From: CAZOKO01 sp964580455
Lineage (GTDB): Bacteria > Desulfobacterota > WTBG01
NCBI GenBank assembly: GCA_964580455.1
Contig: CAZOKO010000061.1
Span: 1 to 16,972, forward strand
Length of the DNA stretch: 16,972 nucleotides
Direction of reading: 5' to 3'
Both the position numbers and the translations under genes were made by a program. Below, one piece after another: positions 4,736 through 13,400 of this stretch (its first letter is position 1; each line of letters opens with the position of its first letter). Below the pieces are notes generated by a model. That model searched no databases. It had not been told where the DNA came from and saw only the letters and a list, made by a program, of their open reading frames with translations.

Positions 4736-7222
4736 TTATAATAAGGACACCGGATCTACATCCACATAAAAGCTTACCCCACCCCCTTTAAGTGCTTCAG
4801 GGATATGTTCTAGAAGTTGAGAAGTAAAACTTCGCAGTGTAGTAATTGGATCCCCTTTGATTAACATCTGGTAGCGATATTTCCCTTTTTTCTTTTCCCA
4901 GGGTGAAGGAGAAGGGCCTAAAATTTCGATGTCTTTTCGATACCTGCTCGTCTTTTCACATAGAGAGTGAGCCAGCTTGCCTATACTTTCTGCAGATGAG
5001 GCTGTTTTTGTTTTACTGTTTCCCTCCATCTTAAAATTAATCAATCTGCTGAATGGCGGGTAATTAAGCTCTCTGCGGAATTTCATCTCTTCCTCATAAA
5101 ACTGGAAAAATACCTGTTGTTTAGAAGTCCTGATACTATAATGGTGAGGATTAAAGGTCTGAATGATTACCTCACCCGGAATATCACCCCTCCCAGCCCT
5201 TCCTGCCACCTGGGTAAGCAACTGAAACGTTCTTTCACCAGATCGAAAGTCTGGAAAATTTAAAGAGAGGTCAGCCGATATTACTCCTACCAGGGTGACG
5301 CCGGGTATATCATGTCCTTTAGCAATCATCTGGGTTCCAATAAGAACGCCCCCGTTGCTGGCAATAAACCGCTTTAAAACCTTTCTGTGTCCCCATTTCC
5401 CCCTCGTAGTGTCCCGATCCATCCGCTCTACAAGTGCCCCGGGCAATAGATCCTTCACTTTCTCCTCCAGCCTTTCCGTACCCCACCCTAACAATCGAAT
5501 GCGAATGCCACCACAATGAGGGCAATTATCCGGAGTAGCAATAGTGTATCCACAATAATGACATTTCAAGTTCCTATCACTTTGATGGTGGATAAGAGAA
5601 ACACTGCAGTTAGGACAACCAAACACATAACCGCATTCCCAACAGATGACAAAGGGAGCAAACCCACGTCGATTGAGAAAAAGCAAACTTTGCTGATTAA
5701 GGTTTGAGCGCTCAAGAAGAGCCTCTTTAAGCCTGCCTGAGAGATCCTTGCTCCCGTTTTTTTTGCTTTGTTTTTCTTCCCTCATATCAACAATCTCTAT
5801 CTTTGGCAACGGCTTGCCTTCCACCCGCTCAGTAAGCCGAAGCAAGGTAAGTTTCCCAATCTGTGAATTATAGTAGGACTCCAGCGATGGTGTGGCTGAA
5901 CCCAGGACGACCACAGCATTCTCGATTTTAGCCCTCACCAGGGCTAAATCTCTTGCGCTATATCTTAGTTTATCCTCCTGCTTATACGAAACATCATGCT
6001 CCTCATCCACAATAATGATACCCAGATGTGAAAAAGGCGCAAACACAGCAGATCGAGTACCAATGGCGATTTTTACCATACCTTTCTGGATACGCCTCCA
6101 CCCGTCATATCTTTCCCCGGGAGACAAACGGCTGTGAAGAAGGACAATATCATCTCCTAAACGGCACCTGAATCTATTTACCAGTTGAGGAGTAAGTGAT
6201 ATTTCTGGAACCAGAACAAGTGCATCTTTTCCCTGCTTAAGCACCTCCTCTATAGACTTGAGATAGACCTCAGTCTTTCCACTCCCTGTAACACCATGGA
6301 GGAGAAAAGGAGCATACCTTCCGCTTTTAATACCCTCCCTGATCTTTCCCGCAATCTCCCTCTGCTCTGGATTAGGTTGCGGGATACTCTCAGGGGTGAC
6401 TTCTTCCTCACGTAAAGGATCACGATAGACTTCTTTAAATTCAAAAGCAACAAACCCTTTTTCTTCAAGGTTCTTGATTATATGATCACAATTACCAAAC
6501 TCTTTTTTTGTACCGCTTAAAGAAACTTTTCCCCTTTTACCAAGAAAGCCTAGAAGAGATGCCTGTTTGGGAGCCCTCTTTTTCAATGAGTGCCATTGGC
6601 CAGGAAACTTAAGAACGTTATAACCTTCCTCTTCCACCTTAAGCCACTTCTCTTTCTTCATCTTTACCAGATTTCGAGTCTGCTTAAACTCCCTTTTGAT
6701 TAAATCCATCCTCTCGAGCCGATTGAGCACAGCATAAAAACCCTCTCCCTTATAGGATTTTAGCAGGATCCTGAGTGAAATCTGTTTCTTTTTGCTTATT
6801 TCTCTTAGTAAAGTCATGTCAATGGAACTATCTTTAGACTTAAGATGCTCCTTGCCCTTTTCTGTCAGTAAAATGACCTGTTTGCTCTCTATGCTGAGAT
6901 TGCCAGGAAGGGCAGTCTTAATTACCCCTCCCAAAGGGAAGAAATAATAATCACTAATCCATCTAAAAAACTTAAGATGGTGAGAGGTAAAGAGCGGCTG
7001 ATCATCAAGGACATCCACAACATCCTTTGTCTCATTCACATCTGACTTCCGGGTTATACCTACCACATATCCTGTTACCCTCCGTTTTCCCAGAGGCACC
7101 AGTACCCTCTTTCCTGCCCCCACACTGGATTTAAGATGTTCTGGAATCCTGTAATGCAAGTGCCTGGTGAGAGGAAGGCTCAATACTACTTCTACAAAAA
7201 GGTCTTTTTCTTTATCCTTCAT
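4736..7222 (-). CDS. priA: Primosomal protein N' (replication restart helicase PriA)
   Basis: This 828-aa superfamily-2 DNA helicase recognises stalled forks and reloads the replisome. Residues about 1-110 form the 3'-end/fork-binding domain. Residues about 111-280 are an enlarged winged-helix region, as in Bacillus-type PriA rather than the shorter E. coli form (732 aa). Helicase motifs are intact: Walker A GVTGSGKT (310-317), LVPEISLTPQ (337-346), GTRSAVFAPF (388-397), DEEH box (406-409), GSATPSLES (441-449) and QVAGRAGRGD (671-680). The zinc-binding insert has all eight cysteines (527, 530, 536, 539, 554, 557, 567, 570). The C-terminal domain contains NYPPFSRLI (720-728). The ATG overlaps the galU stop by 11 nt (7212-7222), so expression probably depends on galU transcription and translation. 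Confidence 0.97.
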   Translation of the reverse strand: MKDKEKDLFVEVVLSLPLTRHLHYRIPEHLKSSVGAGKRVLVPLGKRRVTGYVVGITRKSDVNETKDVVDVLDDQPLFTSHHLKFFRWISDYYFFPLGGVIKTALPGNLSIESKQVILLTEKGKEHLKSKDSSIDMTLLREISKKKQISLRILLKSYKGEGFYAVLNRLERMDLIKREFKQTRNLVKMKKEKWLKVEEEGYNVLKFPGQWHSLKKRAPKQASLLGFLGKRGKVSLSGTKKEFGNCDHIIKNLEEKGFVAFEFKEVYRDPLREEEVTPESIPQPNPEQREIAGKIREGIKSGRYAPFLLHGVTGSGKTEVYLKSIEEVLKQGKDALVLVPEISLTPQLVNRFRCRLGDDIVLLHSRLSPGERYDGWRRIQKGMVKIAIGTRSAVFAPFSHLGIIIVDEEHDVSYKQEDKLRYSARDLALVRAKIENAVVVLGSATPSLESYYNSQIGKLTLLRLTERVEGKPLPKIEIVDMREEKQSKKNGSKDLSGRLKEALLERSNLNQQSLLFLNRRGFAPFVICWECGYVFGCPNCSVSLIHHQSDRNLKCHYCGYTIATPDNCPHCGGIRIRLLGWGTERLEEKVKDLLPGALVERMDRDTTRGKWGHRKVLKRFIASNGGVLIGTQMIAKGHDIPGVTLVGVISADLSLNFPDFRSGERTFQLLTQVAGRAGRGDIPGEVIIQTFNPHHYSIRTSKQQVFFQFYEEEMKFRRELNYPPFSRLINFKMEGNSKTKTASSAESIGKLAHSLCEKTSRYRKDIEILGPSPSPWEKKKGKYRYQMLIKGDPITTLRSFTSQLLEHIPEALKGGGVSFYVDVDPVSLL

Positions 7223-8084
7223 CCTTTAAAAACTCATCTAACCACTTCTTTAGTCTTACACTTAAATCAGGCCTTTTTAAAGCATAACCAATAGTGGCCC
7301 GAACAAATCCCAGTTTGTCGCCAATATCATACCTTGTTCCTGAAAACTGATACCCATAGAGCTTCTGGCGATGGCTCAATTCCACCAACCCTTCAGCCAG
7401 TTGAATCTCACCATCAGAACTTGGGGGCAGCTGCTTTAAAACAGGAAAAATCTCCGGTGGAAGTATGTATCGACCTATGACGGCCAGGTTTGAAGGAGAA
7501 GTTCCTGGCGGAGGCTTCTCAACAATATTCCTGATCAGGTAGAGCTTATCTTCTATTTTCTCACCCTCGATAATCCCATAAAGGCAAGTATCTTCCTCAG
7601 GCACTTCTCGTATTGCAATAACCCCACCGTGAAATTGGCTGCATATCTCCATTAATTGTCTGGTAACGGGTATCTCTGCATCAATTAAATCATCAGGAAA
7701 AAGAACGGCAACATGTTCTCCCTCCGCTATCCGGGAGGCACATAAAACAGCATCACCCGTACCCAAAGGTACTTTCTGCCTGACAGAAATGATATTAACC
7801 AGCCTTGAAACCTCTTTCATTCTGGTTAAAAGTTCTTCCCTTCCCTTTCTCCTTAAAACTTCCTCTAACTCCTGGCAGATGTCGAAATGATCCTCAATAC
7901 AACCCTTACCCTTCGCTGTAATTAGTACTGCTTCTTCTAAACCTGAGGCAACTGCCTCCTCAACAATATACTGGATACCCGGCTTATCTACAATGGGCAA
8001 CATCTCTTTGGGAATCGCTTTACTAGCGGGTAACAACCTGGTGCCCCATCCAGCAGCAGGAATAATTGCCTTCTTGATATTCAT
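7212..8084 (-). CDS. galU: UTP--glucose-1-phosphate uridylyltransferase
   Basis: This 290-aa enzyme makes UDP-glucose from UTP and glucose-1-phosphate, feeding LPS, capsule and other glycan synthesis in the cytoplasm. Visible motifs are the nucleotide-binding IPAAGWGTRLLP (8-19), SKAIPKEMLPIVDKP (21-35), IEDHFD (63-68), PLGTGDAVL (106-114), the metal-binding FPDD (129-132), VEKP (188-191), GEIQL (225-229) and GTRYDIGDKLG (249-259). Length and motif order match GalU. The usual GLGHAV is GTGDAV here, so substrate preference could differ slightly. The ribosome site is modest (GAGG, 8093-8096). priA follows with overlapping codons. The upstream region is occupied by a MITE-like repeat, and no clear promoter is visible there. 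Confidence 0.95.
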   Translation of the reverse strand: MNIKKAIIPAAGWGTRLLPASKAIPKEMLPIVDKPGIQYIVEEAVASGLEEAVLITAKGKGCIEDHFDICQELEEVLRRKGREELLTRMKEVSRLVNIISVRQKVPLGTGDAVLCASRIAEGEHVAVLFPDDLIDAEIPVTRQLMEICSQFHGGVIAIREVPEEDTCLYGIIEGEKIEDKLYLIRNIVEKPPPGTSPSNLAVIGRYILPPEIFPVLKQLPPSSDGEIQLAEGLVELSHRQKLYGYQFSGTRYDIGDKLGFVRATIGYALKRPDLSVRLKKWLDEFLKDEG

Positions 8085-8100
8085 TGCCTAAACCTCATTA

Positions 8101-8270
8101 AAAATAGGACGCAGATTTTCGCAGATAAACTCAGATAAGTAATTTTCTAAATTTCTCCTGAAAAACATAACCAAATCTGTTATAAACTTTATAGAGAGAA
8201 TTATTAATTCTCTCAATTAGTTCTTTACATTTTAAATCTTGAAAATCTGCGCTCATCTGCGTCCTAATTT
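8101..8270. repeat. MITE-like inverted-repeat element
   Basis: Terminal inverted repeats at 8101-8116 and 8255-8270 match at 15 of 16 positions (AAAATAGGACGCAGAT against its complement). A second inverted pair, CGCAGATTTTC (8110-8120) and GAAAATCTGCG (8241-8251), is perfect. At the centre lies a perfect 10-bp palindrome, GAGAGAATTA/TAATTCTCTC (8194-8214). There is no coding capacity. GGACGCAGAT/ATCTGCG-type elements are widespread non-coding repeats in environmental bacterial genomes (from memory). It fills the galU-lipoprotein gap and its right end covers two bases of the lipoprotein stop codon. Confidence 0.75.
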
Positions 8271-9213
8271 AAAAAGAAACACTAAGGGTTATGGGTTGAA
8301 TTGCCATCGCACCTTCTGGATCACTGACGATCACCTTAAACTCATAGCTCCCTTCCCTCTGCTTTTCTCTTACGTTCCATCTAATCACACCGGTAGAAGA
8401 ATCAATGGTCATGCCTTCAGGAGCAGAAGAGAGCTTAAACTCAAGTTGATCACTATCCGGATCTTCTGCAGCTACCGTATACTCATATAAAAATCCCTCG
8501 ATATTTCCAGATGGCCTGGATGTTATGCTGGGAGAACTATTGAGTATGCAGACTACGTTCGAATGAACTACAACCTCTTCTGATTCACCATCACTCACGC
8601 TCAGCCGATAGCTTATTTTATCTCCCCTTTTAAAATGGGTGCTTGAAAGGGTCGAATCGGTCTCTCCTGAAATCTCTTCATTACCCTTCTTCCATTGATA
8701 AGCATACCGGATATAATCACCATCCGCATCAAAGGCATCGACCTCAGTTTTTAAATCGTCCCCGGAATGAGCAGGAGTAGGTTCAATACTGGCTGACCTC
8801 ACAACAGAAGGGCTGTTTAAAATGATAACCAGCTCAGATTTTTTGACCTTTCCTCTTACATCACCCAGGCAAGGAGTTACTTCAACTTCGATGCTGTCAC
8901 CTTTGAAAAAATTCTCGCTTTGAAGGGTGCTCTCTCCCTCACCCGCAATCTCCTCACCATTCTTCTTCCAACAATATATATATTCTATGGGAGTAAATCC
9001 TTGAGATTTCACAACTGCCTGCAAATGACTACCTGACAGCGGTCTTTCAGGCAGGATCTTTACTGAGCTGACAACAGGGAGGGCTGAGATTTTAGATGCG
9101 ACCTCCTTCTTTTCTTCCGATTTATCGCAGGACAGAGTTGTCCCAAAACAGAAGATTGTAACCATTGCTATACATATAGACCTTGAATAAATCCACCTGA
9201 ACGAAGAAGTCAT
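8269..9213 (-). CDS. Lipoprotein with tandem Ig/PKD-like domains and a C-terminal cadherin-like domain
   Basis: The product is 314 aa from the ATG at 9213. That ATG is preferred over a TTG at 9240 because AGAGGG sits 5-10 bases upstream of it. Residues 1-29 are a lipoprotein signal ending in TTLSC (lipidated Cys29). Two related beta-sandwich repeats of about 90 residues follow (about 46-133 and 134-226). Both contain a YxWKKxxEEIxGE segment, a STLxSxxFxxGD segment and a closing ILNS. Residues about 227-314 resemble a putative-Ig/dystroglycan-cadherin domain (DPDSDQLEFKL; APEGMTIDSSTGVIRW; FKVIVSDPEG). It is likely an envelope-attached binding or scaffold protein of unknown ligand. It has its own promoter and is separated from both neighbours. 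Its stop codon lies at the edge of a repeat element. Confidence 0.85.
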   Translation of the reverse strand: MTSSFRWIYSRSICIAMVTIFCFGTTLSCDKSEEKKEVASKISALPVVSSVKILPERPLSGSHLQAVVKSQGFTPIEYIYCWKKNGEEIAGEGESTLQSENFFKGDSIEVEVTPCLGDVRGKVKKSELVIILNSPSVVRSASIEPTPAHSGDDLKTEVDAFDADGDYIRYAYQWKKGNEEISGETDSTLSSTHFKRGDKISYRLSVSDGESEEVVVHSNVVCILNSSPSITSRPSGNIEGFLYEYTVAAEDPDSDQLEFKLSSAPEGMTIDSSTGVIRWNVREKQREGSYEFKVIVSDPEGAMAIQPITLSVSF

Positions 9214-9277
9214 TTTAACCCTCTTTACAAAAATTAACAATTGCGCTAATCCCTGGCCTCATTACCTATTTCTATGC

Positions 9278-9305
9278 ATGATAGTGCAAATTGATTTTTT
9301 GTCAA
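9278..9305 (-). promoter_or_regulatory. Sigma70-like promoter of the Ig-like lipoprotein gene
   Basis: A perfect -35 TTGACA (9300-9305, minus strand) is followed after 16 bases by TATCAT (9278-9283), which matches TATAAT at 5 of 6 positions. The predicted start near 9271 leaves a leader of about 58 nt before the ATG at 9213. The site sits between the PilZ gene and the lipoprotein gene, so the latter is probably expressed on its own. Confidence 0.55.
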
Positions 9306-9384
9306 GCAATCAATTACGTAAACGAAGATCATGTTTATATAGAAAGGATTATCGGTAGAAATGCTTAGGAAGAAAGTGTTAGAA

Positions 9385-9840
9385 CTATGATATAAAACGA
9401 TCCTTTGGGGGTTTTGGGGTAGGACGATTGCCTGTTGAGATTATCTGAATCCTCAGATTATTGTCCTTCTCTTTTTCATCTCTGGTAGTGCATAAATGCA
9501 ACTTAGATAATTTTATCTCATCCAATTCTTTAGACAATTCGATACCACTAATGTAACCATTTTCTATTTGCTTAACCCACTTTATTGTTCCTTTAACACC
9601 AATGGGTTCTAATTCCCCGGGAATAAATACCTCCAAAAGAATACTCGAACCTGCATTGATTTCTTCATCTGTGCAAATCTTTGCCCGCATCCCTTTGCGG
9701 CTAAAATCAATGATAGTAGATCCTTCACCACCTCTTTGGCTCGTCCTTGAAACAAATTGAGCTTTAAGCTGCGTATTAAAACGACGGTGTCTCCTTCTAT
9801 CCCTTCCTGTTTTTTCTTCCTTAAGTTTTAAATCAGCCAT
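9385..9840 (-). CDS. PilZ-domain protein, probable c-di-GMP receptor
   Basis: This 151-aa soluble protein is built around one PilZ domain (about residues 13-115). Both c-di-GMP contacts are intact: the RRxxR motif at 16-20 (within DRRRHRRF) and the D-x-S-x-x-G motif at 45-50 (DFSRKG). A hydrophobic beta-barrel follows (SILLEVFIPG; GTIKWVKQ; YISGIEL). The last 35 residues are a charged and Pro-rich tail (RPTPKPPKDRF). Such stand-alone PilZ proteins bind the second messenger and alter motility, adhesion or polysaccharide export through a partner. The gene lies just downstream of the pilin operon but beyond its terminator, and a separate promoter is visible. A link to the pilus is therefore suggested by position only. 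The ribosome site is modest (AAGGA, about 9 bases from the ATG). Confidence 0.9.
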   Translation of the reverse strand: MADLKLKEEKTGRDRRRHRRFNTQLKAQFVSRTSQRGGEGSTIIDFSRKGMRAKICTDEEINAGSSILLEVFIPGELEPIGVKGTIKWVKQIENGYISGIELSKELDEIKLSKLHLCTTRDEKEKDNNLRIQIISTGNRPTPKPPKDRFIS

Positions 9841-9867
9841 CTGCTCCCGTCCTTGTAACTTACCTTA

Positions 9868-9896
9868 ATTAAATATTCTGAAATTGAATATGGCAA
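9868..9896 (-). promoter_or_regulatory. Sigma70-like promoter of the PilZ gene
   Basis: On the minus strand, TTGCCA (9891-9896, 5 of 6 to consensus) and TTTAAT (9868-9873, 5 of 6) are separated by exactly 17 bases. The start would fall near 9861, about 20 nt before the ATG at 9840. It lies after the pilin-operon terminator, as expected for an independent gene. Confidence 0.5.
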
Positions 9897-10025
9897 CAAT
9901 TGTAAACTTTATTTAATTGCCTTATCGGAAAAATTTATTTTTTTCTTTAATGAGAAAATTGTGATTTTTTGATTCTACTTCTCGAAGGGTTGGGATACTG
10001 ATTGCAATACAGGACAAGTCATATT

Positions 10026-10050
10026 AAAAAAGGCGGACATAATGTCCGCC
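10026..10050 (-). terminator. Intrinsic terminator of the pilin/pilY1 operon
   Basis: A perfect 9-bp GC-rich stem, GGCGGACAT/ATGTCCGCC with a single-base loop by strict pairing (10032-10050), is followed on the minus strand by six T (10026-10031). It lies 31 bases past the stop of the last operon gene. In practice the loop will open to three or more bases. It is a textbook Rho-independent terminator. Confidence 0.92.
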
Positions 10051-10081
10051 ATAAGAATCACTTCTTCCTATTTAATACCAC

Positions 10082-10441
10082 TTACGGAAGAGAATTATCA
10101 AGGACTTCAATAGAAATGATCTCAAAGATATTTTCTTGGGGATTATGGTAGTAAGTCATCTTTGCACGACAGGGTACGGTAAGTTCTGCGAGAGAAATGG
10201 TTTTTTCTAAGCTGTTAATGATGACAGTAGTTTCAGAAATGCGAAATCTCTTATTTTTTACGCTTACGCAATCCGACTGCTTACTATCCAACACCAAATA
10301 GTCCTCCCTGATCTCGCCCTGAGCATCTGCCCATGAAGAACTGGCAGAGAAGATAAGGTTAGATAAATTTTTACTATCAGCCACATAGATTCCAGCTGAA
10401 AATAATAGGATAGTCGCTACTATAAAAATTTTTCCAATCAT
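10082..10441 (-). CDS. Small exported protein ending the pilY1 operon (PilY2-position gene)
   Basis: The product is 119 aa from the ATG at 10441. That start has a strong AAGGAGGG site overlapping the pilY1 stop. An ATG at 10471 would overlap pilY1 and lacks a site. A signal peptide covers roughly residues 1-21 (basic start, hydrophobic IFIVATILLFSAGIYVA). The mature part has about 90 residues. It contains a beta-rich segment, YLVLDSKQSDCVSVKNKRF, then ISETTVIINS, then ISLAELTVPCRAKMTYY. The pattern (a value, then 'SLAEL' and 'CRAK') resembles small OB-like domains such as DUF5666, and two cysteines (58 and 91) could pair in the periplasm. In Pseudomonas the small pilY2 gene sits at this position. 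Similarity to PilY2 is positional only. It probably assists PilY1 or pilus biogenesis. Confidence 0.8.
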   Translation of the reverse strand: MIGKIFIVATILLFSAGIYVADSKNLSNLIFSASSSWADAQGEIREDYLVLDSKQSDCVSVKNKRFRISETTVIINSLEKTISLAELTVPCRAKMTYYHNPQENIFEIISIEVLDNSLP

Positions 10442-10455
10442 TTTCCTTTCCCTCC

Positions 10456-13400
10456 TTAATATTGTTTCCATCCGATAATACCGCTTTTTATATTAAAGGC
10501 CGGTGTGACCTCAATCTGTTCTACAGCTCCAGTGCTCTGCTGAATAAACCCAGTGCCAGTGGCCTTTTTCCCCACGTGGAGACCTACTTCCGAGGTGACA
10601 CCCTGACCCAAATCTATACTTTTCAGGCACTTTTTATCATCGCCGTAGGTTTCTGTCCCCATGACGTCTTTATAATAGGCAGTGCCTGTTTCATAATAGA
10701 GGGCATAAAATTTCCCTGTTCCACCATAGTTACAAATGTCCGTATCAGGTATGAAAGTGGGAAAGATGACCAAACCACCCAGCACACTGGGGCGGTTCAA
10801 AACCCTTTCTCCACCTGTATCCAGATTGATATACCAACCGTCTTCTGCCTGAACCTCATCTACAAAGGTATCCCAGGTAGTTGCGGTAGCACCTACTATC
10901 TCTTGATTAGTGAGTACAACGATACTGGTTGCATCATATAAATCAGCAGGGGCTACTTCATCAGCCGATGGATCAGATGTATCACAACCTCCATAAGGGC
11001 AAGGCTCTTTGATGCCGTAAAAATACTGGGTGCTTGTATCTGTTTGATCGCTATTATCATAATATCTGCCGCTTCCAAAATAAATCCATATATTATCATC
11101 CTCATCGATTGAAGCCGTCGCAGAAGCAGTAACAGGTGTAGTGGAACTTAAGAGTTTTGTCATAACCCAACTGTTGGCGTTAAGCTGATATGTCCATCCG
11201 GCGCCTCCGGTACTGCTGCTAATGCGATACATATTCCCCTTCCAGATACCACTATCATCATAGGTCTCTCCAATGTAGATGCCATCAACATTATAATTAA
11301 GGTTGATATCAAGTGTTATGGGGCTGGCCATAAAGGCATTATTTTCACTGGTCTGGAAAGTTTTTACTATCTGTCCGCTATCTAAATCAACAACAAAAAC
11401 ATAACCATTCTGGTCACTGTTGCCATCACAATCGGTGGGACCTGAGCCAACAACGGTAAACCATTTATCATCTTCAGGATTTTGAAACCCTTCGCTTGCT
11501 TCAAGCCTCACGATTGCTGGATAAGAGGTGGTAAAAGCCAGATTGGCGTCAGTGAACTCTCCCAGTAGAACGGGGCTATCTGGAACGGTTATATCCAGCA
11601 CAAAATAAGCAGAGCGGAAGGTCCTTTGGGGATCAACTATGGTATCTCCATCAAAATCTTCGATTAATGGATATTCTCCCCCTCCCAGCCTCATGCCTCC
11701 AATCAATATAGTTCCCCAGCCATTAGGATGATCCGCATCAGCAGTAAATATCCTCACGTCAGAAACCTTGGGTTTTAAGTCAACATAAAAGACATGGGTA
11801 TAATCTGGATCGGCCAGCCATTTAAGATGGGGAAGCAGATTGTAGGGAATGTACGCCCAGCGTTCATCACCCAGTGCTTCAGTAGTTACCGGGTCTTCAG
11901 TAGCACTGTACCATCCATGCTCTTCTTTATCTGTCGTCGTGGGGTTGTCGCCTTCAGTAAAGGTTCCTGCCTTGAAGGCATGCAACATACCGTCATTCGC
12001 ACCCACATAAGTGGTAACGCCTCTTCCCTCCCATTCAGTAAAGAATTGTCCATAAGTAACATCACTATAGTATTGATTATATTTCTCCATTGGTTTTCCC
12101 ACAACCGTGGGGGTGGAATAAACAATGTCTCCCAGCTTCCACACATGTTCCACACTGTTAACGGTGATATTTCTGTCCCTATAGCTGGTGACAGACTCTC
12201 CCCGAATGAAACTGATAATATTAGCAGCCTCTGTATCATCGGCAGCATCTAAAAAAGGTCGAAGGGTGCTGGCGCTTCCAGTATCAAAGTCTATAAACTC
12301 ACCGGCATCTACAACACCATCATCATCGATATCAATCCAGGTTTTAATGGTTCTCTCGGAGACATCTCGCAAAGCCAGTTTTTCACCAGCCTCCCAGATA
12401 GGATTGAGTTCATCCAAAGGAACGGTTTCATAGGGAGCAGGCTCCGTAGCAGGGGGGATGATATCTGCCATTCCATCAGCATCAGCATCATGATAGCGTG
12501 CAATTTCTGTATCTCCTGTCTCTTCATCAACGGCAAATCTGATGATGACATCCTCATCGTATATTAGTGCACCATCATCGTTGGTATCCTCACGAAGATT
12601 ACCATAAGGGTCTACCCAGAGGGCGTTGAGATATCCCACCCATTTGATCTCCCTGAAACCCTCGTAAACAGCAGGTTTGAAGAAGGCCTGAAAAAGTGAT
12701 CCTTCCCCTTCTGATGAGGTAGAGAGCACTGAAACGGCTGTACCTGAGGAAGCACGTTTGAGAATCTCGGTCATGGCCTCAAAGAGCTCTCTTTCCAGCT
12801 CATACCCCTCTTCAGCCTCAAAATAGGTATCAGGAATTCCATCGTCATCCTCATCAAACTCATTGCCTGCATCCCCATTACCCGCAGTCATATCTCCATC
12901 AGGCTGGTTGTCGTCATCTTTATCAATGAAACCACCGTTCTTTGCAGTCTCCTTCATCAGGCTTCCCCCCTGACCAAAGGCAAAGACCATATAGACGTCG
13001 AGAGTCTGGTTTCCATCAAGATCATTATCCGTCCTTAAGTCCTGGCTTTCTTTGTGTGTCCAGAGGGCCAGTTCATCCAACTCACTTCCATTACCATTAC
13101 TATCGGAAACAAGAGAAACACCACCATCAGATACCGGTTGACCATCTGAGATCATAACCACAAAGTTTTTACCACATCTTACGTACCTTCCTAAATCCTC
13201 ATACCAAAACGGGTCTTCTTCCTGTACACCCGTAGTGAAAGCATCGGTACGACCAGAGTACTTGTAACTGTCATCCTGCTTATAATACCCAATGGCGGTA
13301 TATAGGGCTCTGCATAAAGGGGTATCTACACCTGCCTCGTAGTTCCTGATAGAATTAATCACCTCCGTGGTATTGGTTCTCTTCTCCTTGATCGGCACAT

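Noticed and set aside
10469..10471. Upstream ATG for the last operon gene
   Set aside because: It would overlap pilY1 and lacks a ribosome site, whereas the ATG at 10441 has AAGGAGGG at good spacing and gives a clean signal peptide.
10462..10941. Plus-strand ORF opposite the 3' end of pilY1
   Set aside because: pilY1 codes continuously through this region with recognisable propeller motifs, and the antisense frame has no family features or ribosome site.
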